DNA of 64,000 nucleotides from JAVBMC01 sp031552845 (GCA_031552845.1 JAVBMC010000028.1:124001-188000), one strand, 5' to 3'. Numbered from the stretch's first letter, positions 8,941 through 17,934 are shown. The notes: generated from the letters alone by a model not told the origin. Translations and numbers: made by a program.

Positions 8941-9627
8941 TTACACCCGTCGGCGCAAGGCCAGCAATGCAAACCCCACCCCAAGCAACGTTGCCGTCGC
9001 CGGTTCCGGAATCGTCACCCAAGGAGCTGCTGCTGGGTCAAACGTGAACTTCGTATAAATCGTCTCAGATGTATCTTGATCGTCGTGATCGTCTGAGCTA
9101 TACATATCATTCAATACAGCATACGCCGTTGCGTCATCAATATTTTTAGCATTAAACGCAATCAGGTAATACATGCGAGAGTCACCGGTGCCAGTACTAT
9201 TGCCTGCTTCAGAGGGTGCCTCAGTTGTAGGGTTTTCGCCAGTTGCTTCTGTCCAGCGCTCCGGATGAAAAACATCAATGGATCCAGGCTCAAAGGCTTG
9301 CGGCATTAGTCCCCATTCGTCAACATTCAACGAGATATTCCCCGCACCTCCGCTATTGGCAAATTCCGAACTGTTGAATTGTGCTATCCCATATACAAGA
9401 GCGTGCGTGTCGAGAATTGTCTCGCCATTTTCATTACGTGAAACCGTCGGGGGCGGATCACGATAGACCGCCGCCCAAAACCCGTTATAGACCAGAGCAA
9501 CGGTATAATTTTCATATTGAGCATAGGGTGCTGCGTTGTAGATCAGGCTCCAACTGACTTCTCCAGCGTGTGCAGCCGCCACTCCAAATAACAAGGCGCC
9601 GAGGAAACATGCACTACATTTTTTCAT
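8941..9627 (-). CDS. PEP-CTERM sorting-domain protein (first of a tandem pair)
   Basis: 228 residues from ATG 9627: signal peptide (MKKCSACFLGALLFGVAAAHA), a body matching its downstream paralogue, and the sorting signal IPEPATATLLGVGFALLALR with an RRV end. Body motifs shared with the neighbour include ENYTVALVYNGF, LDTHALVYGIAQFNSSEF, VFHPERWTEA and TTEAPSEA. The insert that differs is acidic (SSDDHDDQDTSE). A good promoter lies at 9660-9687, so the two genes form a unit closed by the terminator at 8221. Exosortase is not encoded in this window. Confidence 0.85.
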   Translation of the reverse strand: MKKCSACFLGALLFGVAAAHAGEVSWSLIYNAAPYAQYENYTVALVYNGFWAAVYRDPPPTVSRNENGETILDTHALVYGIAQFNSSEFANSGGAGNISLNVDEWGLMPQAFEPGSIDVFHPERWTEATGENPTTEAPSEAGNSTGTGDSRMYYLIAFNAKNIDDATAYAVLNDMYSSDDHDDQDTSETIYTKFTFDPAAAPWVTIPEPATATLLGVGFALLALRRRV

Positions 9628-9659
9628 GAACACCACTTTTAATTGCATAAGAGGGGCGA

Positions 9660-9687
9660 ATTATAGAATTACCTTGCCAATAGTCAA
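9660..9687 (-). promoter_or_regulatory. sigma70-type promoter of the PEP-CTERM pair
   Basis: On the minus strand TTGACT, a 16-base spacer and TATAAT, ending 32 bases before the ATG at 9627. Confidence 0.7.
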
Positions 9688-9784
9688 GCTGAAATGCCCG
9701 CTATTGTTCTGGATCGGAATTGTCTATTGGTTGCCCGGGTTGCCGTTGTGGCAAGGTACGTTGGCCCAAATGTTGCATGCCGCA

Positions 9785-10576
9785 TTATTTTTGCGTACGC
9801 AGGAGGTGTGCTTCGCCGGAGTCGATGGCGAGGCAGGTGCCATCGGATAAGAGCAGGCGGAGGGTACCGTCAGGATTGACGCCATCGGCCATGCCGGAGT
9901 AGAGCTTGCCGCCTTGGTTGACGGTGATGGATTTGCCGTACAGGGCGTCGCGCTGCGTGAAGTCACTCACAAGCGCGGCGAAACCTTCTGCTTGCCAACG
10001 CTGGTAAAGCGGCTCAAAGGCGGAGAGTGTTTCGGCGAGGCATTTTGCACGGTTGGCCTGTGTATGGGTTACTAAAGCCAAAGATGTGGCGATGTCTTGC
10101 AGCTCTGCAGGGAATTCGGTTTGGTTGATGTTAATCCCAATACCAATCACAACCATTGGGCGGTCGTTAATTAAACGCATCTCGCAGAGGATGCCGCAGA
10201 CTTTCTTACCGTCGAGCCAAATATCATTCGGCCATTTGACTTGCGGCTGGAGTCCATGTTCCTCTAACATCATCGCGACGGCGAGTCCGGCAACGAGCGG
10301 CAGCGTGACAACTGTCTCGGGCGCGGTGGAGGGGTGGAGCAAAAAGGAGAAGTAAAGGTTTTGTCCCGCAGGGGAGTGCCACACACGGCCTTGGCGGCCT
10401 TGGCCTTGCGTTTGCGTATCGGCGGTGAGGCAATATCCTTCCGGCAGTTCGAGACCGGTTTCGAGGCGTGTGATGAGTTCGCGGTTGGTGGAGTCGAGTT
10501 CGGCAAAGCTCTCCCCCGTGCGTCCGATGAATCGCGTACGCAGCAGCGGCTGAAGAGCTTGGAAGAAATCAGTCAT
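9785..10576 (-). CDS. birA: biotin--[acetyl-CoA-carboxylase] ligase
   Basis: Activates biotin with ATP and attaches it to the biotin carboxyl carrier protein. The 263-residue protein shows the adenylate-binding loop GQGRQGR (58-64), KWPNDIW (114-120), CGILCEM and VIGIGININQ, with a small C-terminal SH3-like part (LYSGMADGVNPDGTLRLLL). It lacks the N-terminal winged-helix domain of E. coli BirA, so it should be an enzyme only, not a biotin-operon repressor. Its start overlaps the end of thiH by 8 bp, which suggests translational coupling as last gene of the greA-like operon. Confidence 0.93.
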   Translation of the reverse strand: MTDFFQALQPLLRTRFIGRTGESFAELDSTNRELITRLETGLELPEGYCLTADTQTQGQGRQGRVWHSPAGQNLYFSFLLHPSTAPETVVTLPLVAGLAVAMMLEEHGLQPQVKWPNDIWLDGKKVCGILCEMRLINDRPMVVIGIGININQTEFPAELQDIATSLALVTHTQANRAKCLAETLSAFEPLYQRWQAEGFAALVSDFTQRDALYGKSITVNQGGKLYSGMADGVNPDGTLRLLLSDGTCLAIDSGEAHLLRTQK

Positions 10577-11708
10577 GTTGACCCGGCAAGAGTGCGGTGT
10601 CCCAATCTTTCATCACGACATCATACCCCATGCGCGTGATGACGGCGGAGAGTTCTTCAAGCGAACGCTCGTCCGACACTTCAAACTGCGCACCGCCCTC
10701 GGCCTCTTCCTGCTGGTAACCGCCGGGGGTTGTCTTGGCGCCTGCGGAGAGTTTGGTTGCGGCAATGTGCACGAGCTGTTCGCGGAAGCCTGCGGGTTCA
10801 CGCGTGGAGATGGTCATGCAAGCTTCGGGCAGCTGCAGGCGCAACGCGGCCATGAGCTGGACGAACTCCGCATCACTCACCGGATAGGGTGGCGGCTCAC
10901 CGCCGTCAGCCGGGCGGATGCGCGGAAAGGATAGCGCTGTGCTCTGCCGCCACTGCACGCGGCGCAAGTAGTCGGCGTGGAGGCCGAGATAAAAAGCTTC
11001 AATGCGCCAATCGGTGAGCCCGAGCAGTGCGCCGAGTCCGATGAATGTCATGCCGGCGTTGCAGGCACGTTCGACGGCATCAATGCGGTTGTCAAAGTTG
11101 GCCTTGGGCCCTGCGGGATGGTAGTGGCGGAAGGCTTCGCGGTCGTAAGTTTCTTGGAACATCGTGATACCGTCAATGCCCGCCGCGACCATAGCTTCGT
11201 AGTCGGTTTGTGATACCGCATAGATCTCGACGTTGATGGAGGCGAAGCGGGGACGGATGCGCCGTGCGAGTTCGACGAAGTAGGCCGGCGGTGTATTGAC
11301 GAGGTCCTCCGAGGCTACTAACAGCAGATGAGCAAAACCTTTGTCGGCGAGGCAGTTGGCTTCGGCAACCGCTTCGTCGAGCGTGAGTGCCTTGCGCACA
11401 ACGCCGGTCGAACGGCAGTTGAAGCCACAGTAGATGCAGGCATTGCAGCAGATGTTGGAGACATACAGCGGCACGAAGAATTGGATGGCGCGTCCGAAGT
11501 GGCTGCGGGTCAATCGCGCCGAGGTTTGCGCGAGCGGTTCGAGATAGGCGGCTGCGGATGGGGAGACCAGCGCGGCGAGGTTCTCAGGGACGAAGCGTCC
11601 GGCTTCGGCGAGTGCGCGTCGCACGCCGGCAACGTTGTCCTGCTGTTGGATAAGGACGCGTACGCGTTCAACAGGCCATTGGTTTAGAAGCTCCGAGAAG
11701 TGCGGCAT
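10569..11708 (-). CDS. thiH: 2-iminoacetate synthase (radical SAM, ThiH)
   Basis: Cleaves tyrosine to dehydroglycine (2-iminoacetate) and p-cresol for the thiazole ring of thiamine, using a 4Fe-4S cluster and SAM. In the 379-residue protein the cluster motif is Cys87, Cys91, Cys94 (CCNACIYCGF). The C-terminal half carries MTISTREPAGFREQLVHIAA and SAGAKTTPGGY, which match ThiH rather than HydG or BioB. No thiG, thiF or thiS is in the window. Neighbours are nrnA (12 bp upstream) and birA (8-bp overlap), so here ThiH is separated from its usual pathway partners. Confidence 0.88.
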   Translation of the reverse strand: MPHFSELLNQWPVERVRVLIQQQDNVAGVRRALAEAGRFVPENLAALVSPSAAAYLEPLAQTSARLTRSHFGRAIQFFVPLYVSNICCNACIYCGFNCRSTGVVRKALTLDEAVAEANCLADKGFAHLLLVASEDLVNTPPAYFVELARRIRPRFASINVEIYAVSQTDYEAMVAAGIDGITMFQETYDREAFRHYHPAGPKANFDNRIDAVERACNAGMTFIGLGALLGLTDWRIEAFYLGLHADYLRRVQWRQSTALSFPRIRPADGGEPPPYPVSDAEFVQLMAALRLQLPEACMTISTREPAGFREQLVHIAATKLSAGAKTTPGGYQQEEAEGGAQFEVSDERSLEELSAVITRMGYDVVMKDWDTALLPGQHD

Positions 11709-11720
11709 GGCAAGGCTCGT

Positions 11721-12704
11721 TTAGGAGGAGACGCGTGCGGCGATTTGCTTGAGCACGGTGTCAATCGCTTGGTCGAGCGGCAGTGGAATATCGCAGCCTG
11801 CCGCACGGGTATGCCCGCCGCCGCCGAAGTGCAGCGCTAAGTCCGCTGCGTCAAAAGGATCGCGGGTGCGGATGCTCATGCGGGTGACGTTGGGGTTATC
11901 GAGCGTTTGATAGAAGAAGAGCGCGACCTTGACTCCGGCCAAGCTGCGGGGAATTTCGATGACGTCTTCGGCATCGGACTTGTTGCCATTGACCTCGCGG
12001 AAGTCTTGCGCAGTCAGCACCACGTAAGCGACGATGCCGTCAAGTGCGGTTTGGAAGGAGGCATAAGCGCGCTTCTTCAACTCGATCGCAGTGCGCGGGA
12101 AGGTGCAGTAAAGGCGGTCGTTGATCTGCGAAGTGCGCACGCCTTTTTCGACAAGCGTGCGGGCAACGCGCAGGGTGCGCGGGGAGGTCATGTCGTAAGC
12201 GAAGCGCCCGGTGTCAGTGATAAGCGAAACCCAGAGGGCCTCGGCTGTTTGCAGATCGATCTCCCATCCGGCGGCTTCGGCAAGGCAGAAGATCAGCTCG
12301 CCTGTGGAGGAGGCATGCGTCTCAACCCAGTTCAACTCGGCGAAGCTGGTGTTAGTGCGGTGGTGGTCGATGCAGAGCGCGGGCTTGCCTTGGATGTAGG
12401 GCAGCAGGCGGACATCGAGGCGGTCTTCGCTGCCGCAGTCGAGGCAGATAAATGCATCATATTCATGCCCGGCGAGCTGGTCGAATGAGAGAGCGTTTTC
12501 GCCTTCAATGAGGAATCCGGGTGCACCGAGGGCATCAAGGTCGACGGCGAAATCTGCCATCTTACCCTGCTGCCGGAGCATGCGTACCAGTGCGACGGTG
12601 GCGCCGAGGGCGTCACCGTCAGGGCGCACGTGCCCCGTGACTAGGAACTTGCCGTGTGTGGCAATGAAGCCTAGTACTTGTTGAAGGATTGTTGAATCAG
12701 ACAT
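11721..12704 (-). CDS. nrnA: DHH/DHHA1 phosphoesterase, NrnA-like oligoribonuclease/pAp phosphatase
   Basis: Expected to degrade 2-5-mer RNAs and/or 3'-phosphoadenosine 5'-phosphate. The 327-residue protein has the metal-binding motifs in order: GHVRPDGDALG (24-34), CLDCGSEDR (88-96) and IDHHRTN (112-118), and the DHHA1 substrate loop HFGGGGHTRAAGC near the C-terminus. Length and motif order fit the NrnA branch rather than RecJ or c-di-AMP phosphodiesterase. Its start overlaps the end of the greA-like gene by 8 bp. Confidence 0.88.
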   Translation of the reverse strand: MSDSTILQQVLGFIATHGKFLVTGHVRPDGDALGATVALVRMLRQQGKMADFAVDLDALGAPGFLIEGENALSFDQLAGHEYDAFICLDCGSEDRLDVRLLPYIQGKPALCIDHHRTNTSFAELNWVETHASSTGELIFCLAEAAGWEIDLQTAEALWVSLITDTGRFAYDMTSPRTLRVARTLVEKGVRTSQINDRLYCTFPRTAIELKKRAYASFQTALDGIVAYVVLTAQDFREVNGNKSDAEDVIEIPRSLAGVKVALFFYQTLDNPNVTRMSIRTRDPFDAADLALHFGGGGHTRAAGCDIPLPLDQAIDTVLKQIAARVSS

Positions 12705-14796
12705 TCAGCTCAGGGAGCACCGGGGCTTCCGGTATGGTGGACATCCACGTTTTGACGGTCTCATCAAGCGGCAGGATGGCTTCAATGGTGACGTCGATTT
12801 CTTCACCGCCGGCAGAGGGCACCTTCGCGGTGTCGCCGGTCTTTTTGCCGAGGAGCGCCTTGGCAAGGCGGGTCTGGCAGGAAATGATATTGAGCGCTTC
12901 GTCGCGATCCCACTCACCGAGGATCACGTAGCTGTAGGCTTGGCCGCCTGCATCCTTGTAGTTGACGCGCACGCCGGGACCGACGGCATCGGTCTTGGCA
13001 TCAGCAAAGTCGGTGGCCTTGACGAGCTTGAAATCTGCTTCCAGCTGCGCTTGACGCGTGAGCAGGATGCGCTGCTGGTCCTTGGCTGATTGGTATTCGA
13101 AGTTCTCACGCAAGTCGCCCATCTCACGTGCCGCAGCAATCTCGTTGGCGTTCTTGGGCATATCATACTTCACCAAGCGCTCGTAAACAATCTGATACTC
13201 AGCGATTGAGCGGTAGGAGGTCTTGCGGGTGTTGTCGGCCTCAAGCAGGGCGGCGGACTTCTTGCCCTTAGACAACGATGGTGCGCGGCGCGTCAGGTGT
13301 GCCAGAATCACGCGCTGTGACGACGGCTCCAAAGACTGTGAAGCTTGGATGCGCTCGAACAGCATGCGCTGTTGGAAGGCATCGAGCTTCTCCCACACTT
13401 CGTCGAGCCACTTGGCGTTGTCGAAGAACTGCTCGAGGATGTTGCGCATGCGCAGGCCTTCGCCCGAGAGACGCAGCTCAATCACGAACATCGCCTGCAT
13501 CAGCAAATCCATCATCGGCGGCAATACCCAGCCGTCCTTGAGCAACGCGTTGTAGCTGCGCAACGTCCACACCAACAGCGTCGGTGTCGGCGTCGGCGCT
13601 TGCAGCAGCTTCAGGCAGGTGTCGCGCGTCAGCTGTTCCTTGCCGATTACGTCGAGCATTTCGCCGAGAGTGGCAAGGGTCATCTCAGGGAAGAGTGAAA
13701 GGATGTGCGGGAGGGTCGTAGGATCCTCGAGCATGAACTTGGTCAGCGCACGGGTCAGAGTCGCGCCGGAGGCATTAGCCGCAGTGAGGAAGCGATTCTT
13801 CTCCAACAAATGCGCGCGCATATCCTCATCCGGCAACGGCTGGAGGCCGAGACGCTTGGCCAGCACCACAAACGCGGCATACAGCGGCGCATCGGTGTTA
13901 TCCGCGCCCTTGAGCGAGAACGCCAAGCGGTCGGTAATCACATCCACAAACTCCGTCTCGACCGGCTTGCCCTTCAAATCTTCGCAATGTGCGCACAGCG
14001 TCTTGTAGATGCGCTTCATATCGCAGCACTTCTGCAAACGCTCCAGCCAGCCTGCATCGAACGTCGGCGCGGCGGTCAGCAGCTGCACAGGCTCGGTACG
14101 CTTGGTGGGGACGACCACGAGAGGATCGCTCTTGAGGGCTTTACGTGCGGCATCCCAGAAAGTCTTCCACTCGGCGCGGGTCATGATTTCGGACTCGCAA
14201 AGAAGGTCTTCAAGGCGCGGCACCGGGAGGCTCCCAAAACTGCGGACAGTCATCTTGAGGACTTCGCCCGGCTGCTCCTTCATCATCGCCAACAGGGCGG
14301 GACGGTCGCGGTAATTACGGGTGAGGATATGATCCTCGGCCGCCAAATTCAGGTTCTCCGCCGCAGCGGCAAGGGTCATGATATGGCCGGCTTTGACGGC
14401 GTAATCAATCGTGAGCTTTGCGTAGAAAAGGTCAACGCGGCGGATGACGCCAAAACCCCAATCGCCATCCAGCACAGGATCGCCCGGCTTCAGGCTCAGG
14501 AGGAAACTCAAGCGGCGGAGGGACTCTTCGAGGGGGACCTTGTTCAGGGCGATTTGCTCGAGCAAGATACGCTGGGCGGGAGTCGAGGCGTGCTTGATCA
14601 AGTCGCGCACGGCAGACGTCTCAAGGTCACCCAACATACGCACCCGGCGCATCAGGCAAGAAGTTAAGCCGGGCAGGTCATTCTGCTGGACGAGTTCTTC
14701 CTGGAGGCGGTTGATGTCCTGCGTGGCACCCTCTTTATCGCCCGCAAGCACCTTGCTTTGGATTGCCTCGTATTGACTCGTAAATTCGCCTGCCAT
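12697..14796 (-). CDS. greA: GreA-type transcription cleavage factor with a ~535-residue N-terminal extension
   Basis: 699 residues from ATG 14796, with AAAGGAG upstream; the longer frame runs into the promoter. The last ~160 residues are a GreA/GreB unit: a coiled coil with the tip motif REMGDLRENFEYQSAKDQQ (about 555-575), which reaches into the RNA polymerase channel, then the FKBP-like domain (LLGKKTGDTAKVPSAGGEEI). The first ~535 residues are mostly helical and match no domain I can name. Chlamydia also has a GreA of about 715 residues, so this is known PVC architecture rather than a local fusion. First gene of an operon with nrnA, thiH and birA. Confidence 0.85.
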   Translation of the reverse strand: MAGEFTSQYEAIQSKVLAGDKEGATQDINRLQEELVQQNDLPGLTSCLMRRVRMLGDLETSAVRDLIKHASTPAQRILLEQIALNKVPLEESLRRLSFLLSLKPGDPVLDGDWGFGVIRRVDLFYAKLTIDYAVKAGHIMTLAAAAENLNLAAEDHILTRNYRDRPALLAMMKEQPGEVLKMTVRSFGSLPVPRLEDLLCESEIMTRAEWKTFWDAARKALKSDPLVVVPTKRTEPVQLLTAAPTFDAGWLERLQKCCDMKRIYKTLCAHCEDLKGKPVETEFVDVITDRLAFSLKGADNTDAPLYAAFVVLAKRLGLQPLPDEDMRAHLLEKNRFLTAANASGATLTRALTKFMLEDPTTLPHILSLFPEMTLATLGEMLDVIGKEQLTRDTCLKLLQAPTPTPTLLVWTLRSYNALLKDGWVLPPMMDLLMQAMFVIELRLSGEGLRMRNILEQFFDNAKWLDEVWEKLDAFQQRMLFERIQASQSLEPSSQRVILAHLTRRAPSLSKGKKSAALLEADNTRKTSYRSIAEYQIVYERLVKYDMPKNANEIAAAREMGDLRENFEYQSAKDQQRILLTRQAQLEADFKLVKATDFADAKTDAVGPGVRVNYKDAGGQAYSYVILGEWDRDEALNIISCQTRLAKALLGKKTGDTAKVPSAGGEEIDVTIEAILPLDETVKTWMSTIPEAPVLPELNV

Positions 14797-14836
14797 GGAA
14801 ACTCCTTTAATACTGGACCCTGTCACAAAGCGAGCT

Positions 14837-14865
14837 ACTATACCATAATAAGGGGGGTATTGCAA
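14837..14865 (-). promoter_or_regulatory. proximal promoter of the greA-like operon
   Basis: Minus strand TTGCAA, 17 bases, TATAGT, ending 40 bases before the ATG at 14796. A second, stronger promoter (14917-14945), carried by the structured element, lies 51 bp further upstream in the same direction. Confidence 0.6.
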
Positions 14866-14915
14866 TGTAGAAATGTCCCTCTTACGGGTGGGCGTAATTC
14901 AGCGATTAACTGATG

Positions 14916-15467
14916 GATTGTATCACTCTTGAGGGAGGTTGTCAATAGCCTTTTTTGAGAGGTGGGTTGATGGAGGGGGCGCTTTTGCTTCTCGCGGAAG
15001 CGGGGAGATTTTGGGTGGCGGAGAATAGGGTTTAGTGTGCTGGGAAGCTTCAAAATGGGTCAAAACACCCGTACAGCCACGAGTACGGGTGTCATGCCAA
15101 TGGCTGTACGGGTCCGTGTCCTTACCGAGATAGGGTCTGCGAGGTCTCCCAGTCGTGGTGCCGTACACGGAGCAGTACGGCACCATGAGGGTCGGGCCTC
15201 ACGGAGTATAGCTGGGAGGCCTCACGAGGGGTACCAGCCACGAGTACCGACACCCATCTCAAGGCTGGATGGGTATGGTACACGTCCGTGCATCGTTCCC
15301 AAAATAAGGCTACGAAGACGGATGATGGCTGATAAAAAAGTTATCAACAGGGGACGAACGATGCCCAAAAGAGGCGGTTTCTCAAAAAAGACGGCAGAAT
15401 GATGCTCTGGAAAGGAAAAGACGTCCGTCAGGGGAAGTACCGGCGGGGACGCGGAGAGCGCGGAGGG
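14916..15467. repeat. structured repeat element, copy 1 (possible RNA)
   Basis: About 550 bp shared with 23026-23604, where it lies in the opposite orientation. Conserved blocks are GGATTGTATCACTC, CTTTTTTGAG, GGGGAGATTTTGGGTGGC, GGGTCTGCGAGG, GAGGGGTACCAGCCAC, GTTATCAACAGGGG, GGCGGTTTCTCAAAAA and GCGGAGAGCGCGGAGGG. Between them sequence diverges but pairing is kept. A 13-bp stem joins 15067-15079 with 15101-15113, CTCCCAG pairs with CTGGGAG (15146-15152/15212-15218), and a 10-bp stem joins 15157-15166 with 15175-15184. The sense strand is unclear. Type could be structured RNA or a mobile element end. Confidence 0.75.
14917..14945 (-). promoter_or_regulatory. outward promoter of structured element copy 1
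   Basis: Minus strand TTGACA, 17 bases, TACAAT: a near-perfect sigma70 promoter at the end of the element, pointing at the greA-like operon. Both hexamers and the spacing are identical in copy 2 (23574-23602), although the spacer differs. Confidence 0.75.
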
Positions 15468-15642
15468 ATAGGAGAAAAGACACAACATGCCGGCGCTCTC
15501 AGCGGGAGGAGTCGTGGTTTGGGGTGGGTGGTTTTTGCTTGCTTTCGTGGTAAGGGGGGTGTAAACTGGTGCTAGGTCGTGCCGGGGGCGTTGCCGTCGC
15601 GGGGTTGTGGTTTGTGTTGGAATGGCGTTTGCGGGGTGTGTT
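15468..15642. other. gap between structured element and the 15643 gene
   Basis: No gene, terminator or clear promoter seen. The GTAAACTGGTGCTAGG stretch near 15567 may hold a weak -10 for the downstream gene. Confidence 0.3.
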
Positions 15643-17802
15643 ATGGCGAATCGTTGGTTGTGGTGCGTGGCTTTGTGTGGGCTGTTTGCCGTTTCGGTTT
15701 GGGGTGATGATGAGGAGGAGAAGGGGCAGGCACCGGAGTTTTTGGCGGCGGTGAAAAATCTGAATCGAGTTGATCGTTTGGTGATTCCAACAGGTGACGC
15801 CGCGCGGACGGATGAGGGGTATGTGCGGGATGTGGCTTTGCCGTTTTATGAGCGGTGTTGGGTGGAGCCGTTTGCCGGGGTGGTGTATACGAATGAGGCG
15901 CATGCGGCGATTGCCTTGAAACTGCGGAAGGCGGTGGCGTTGCGCTATGCGGCGAATACAGATGGGCATATGACGGTCTCGCTGCGGAATCAGGCGATGG
16001 GTTTGAAGAAGGCGGGGGCGGTTGAGCCGGCGGTGTTGCTGGCGTGTTCGTTGGAGAGGGCGCCAAAGAAGGAGGAGCGGCTGAAATGTTTGGCGGCTGC
16101 GGAGAAGGCGATTGTTGCCGCGCCTGAAACCAATCTGGTGGCGTTGTTGACGGTGCGCGGAGAGCGGTTCAAACTCGACGAGAAGCCAGAATCGTTGGCG
16201 GCGTATATGGAAGCGGTGAAGGCGGCTTTTGCGGAGAAGGGGTTGTTGAATGATGTTGATCCGCGGATTGCTTTCAGGCTGTTGAATCGATACGAATTCG
16301 ACCTGAAGGGACTGAATGCGATTAAGATGAAGGATGAGTGGATCCGTAAAGTGTTGTTGGGGGCGCGTTATTTTAGTGATGCATTTGAATCGCGGGGCGG
16401 TGCAGCCGCAAGCGAAGTGACGGAGGAGGGCTGGAAGGGTTTCGGCGATTATAATAAAATGAGTTATGCCTTGCTGGAGGAGGCGCATAAGCTGCATTCG
16501 CTGTTTCCGGATGCGGGAGTTGAGCTGACGCAGGTTGCCAAGCACACAGGGGGGCAATCGCCGCTGTTTTGGTTGAATAAGACGCTGGCGGCGTCGCTGG
16601 ATGTGCCGGAGGCGATCAGAAGTTATGCGCATTTTCATACGAGCCGGTGGTGCGGTTCACCGCGAGTGTTGGTGGAGTTGGCGAAGCAGTTGATGCGTAG
16701 CAGGCGGTATGATTCGCTACTGCCGGTATCGGCATTTGATGTGCTCTTTCATACGATACTGAGGTATGAGTTCAGCTGCCCGGAAGAGGCGGAGGCGTAT
16801 TTATTTGATGACCGCGAGCTGGTGGATTTGCTGTATGAAACGGTGGATGGGTATTTGGCCGAGCCGCCGCATGTGAACACGTATTCGCGGGACCGGTATC
16901 TGCGGGCAGGGGTGGTGATTGCTTTGTTTGATCATAATTGGCCGAAGGCGCGTGCCTATTATAAACAGCTTGGCGACAAGCGGGTGCATTGGCAGGATTG
17001 GGAGATTTTGCAGCGCCTACCGGGGACGACTTATCGGCATGTGTATATGCCGGCAGTGCAAGCCCTGGAGAAGGGGCGCTGTTTGGATGATGTGGGCAAG
17101 GCCGATGCAATGGATGCCGAGGGAATGAGCAGGGAGGCGATAGCGCTGTTTCAACAGATCCGAGAACGGAAGGACGCGTCCGAGGAGGAAAAGAAGTATT
17201 GTGATACGCGAGCGTATCGGATTCGCGTGCGGGAGGGGTTGAAGGGGCATGAGTGGTTCAGTCTGATGCCTTCTCCGAGCCGTGCAGAGAGCATGGGCTT
17301 TTGGGACGTCGCTACTGTGAAAAATGGTGTTGTGCGTAGCGTGAAGAATAAGCGCTCGACACTGTGCGGAACAATCGGCTTGCCGTATGATGATGTGCAG
17401 TTTGCAGGGACGGTTCATTTCTTCCCGGAGGAAAAGCAGGAGAAGTGGGAGGCGCACTGGTCGTTGTCGCATGTCATTGACTATGCGTGCTACGCACCGG
17501 CGTTTCATTTTGTCCGGGAGAAGGGGAAAGATATGTTGCTGGTCAAGTTTCGAAAGGTGGTGCACCGCGAGATTCCTTTGGAGGGGCTGCCGGAGAAACG
17601 GGAGTTTGTTGCAACTTTTGCCGATGGGCGGGCGCGCTTTGAGGTGGATGGTAAAGAGGTATTGAATGTTCCGGCGAAGGAACTGATGAAGCACTTTCCG
17701 AGTAATGGGTACTTTACAATGAGCGCGTATCCGACGATTGAAGTGAGCACGAATACAGGTATCAGCGGGTACCGTTGCCGCGTGCTGCCGTCGAAGGAAT
17801 AG
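15643..17802 (+). CDS. secreted protein of unknown function, 719 residues
   Basis: I do not recognise this gene. From ATG 15643 it has a signal peptide (MANRWLWCVALCGLFAVSVWG, cleavage about residue 21), then an acidic patch and about 500 residues of helical sequence without a motif I can name. The last ~170 residues (from about FWDVATVKNGVVRS) look beta-rich, like a jelly-roll/LamG-type sandwich (DVQFAGTVHFFPEE, FVATFADGRARFEVDGKEVL); this is inference from pattern only. Upstream in-frame starts at 15607 (GTG) and 15622 (ATG) would lengthen the signal peptide. A strong terminator follows. Confidence 0.75.
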   Translation: MANRWLWCVALCGLFAVSVWGDDEEEKGQAPEFLAAVKNLNRVDRLVIPTGDAARTDEGYVRDVALPFYERCWVEPFAGVVYTNEAHAAIALKLRKAVALRYAANTDGHMTVSLRNQAMGLKKAGAVEPAVLLACSLERAPKKEERLKCLAAAEKAIVAAPETNLVALLTVRGERFKLDEKPESLAAYMEAVKAAFAEKGLLNDVDPRIAFRLLNRYEFDLKGLNAIKMKDEWIRKVLLGARYFSDAFESRGGAAASEVTEEGWKGFGDYNKMSYALLEEAHKLHSLFPDAGVELTQVAKHTGGQSPLFWLNKTLAASLDVPEAIRSYAHFHTSRWCGSPRVLVELAKQLMRSRRYDSLLPVSAFDVLFHTILRYEFSCPEEAEAYLFDDRELVDLLYETVDGYLAEPPHVNTYSRDRYLRAGVVIALFDHNWPKARAYYKQLGDKRVHWQDWEILQRLPGTTYRHVYMPAVQALEKGRCLDDVGKADAMDAEGMSREAIALFQQIRERKDASEEEKKYCDTRAYRIRVREGLKGHEWFSLMPSPSRAESMGFWDVATVKNGVVRSVKNKRSTLCGTIGLPYDDVQFAGTVHFFPEEKQEKWEAHWSLSHVIDYACYAPAFHFVREKGKDMLLVKFRKVVHREIPLEGLPEKREFVATFADGRARFEVDGKEVLNVPAKELMKHFPSNGYFTMSAYPTIEVSTNTGISGYRCRVLPSKE

Positions 17803-17825
17803 CAGGCTCATAGCGGTATCTTTTC

Positions 17826-17876
17826 GCCAAGCGTCAGAAGCGTCTTTGTTGGACGCGGCGCTTGGCGTTTTGTTTG
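17826..17876 (+). terminator. intrinsic terminator after the 15643 gene
   Basis: CGCCAAGCG pairs with CGCTTGGCG (9 bp); inside it GCGTC pairs with GACGC, and TTTTGTTT follows. It separates the unknown gene from uvrA. Confidence 0.8.
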
Positions 17877-17878
17877 AG

Positions 17879-17907
17879 TTGAATGCTGTGCTGTTTTATG
17901 GTAGAGT
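17879..17907 (+). promoter_or_regulatory. putative promoter of uvrA-tlyA
   Basis: TTGAAT, 17 bases, TAGAGT, ending 27 bases before the uvrA ATG, directly after the preceding terminator. No LexA-type palindrome was noticed here. Confidence 0.5.
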
Positions 17908-17934
17908 ATTGCCTTTTATCGCGGGGCGTGGGTC

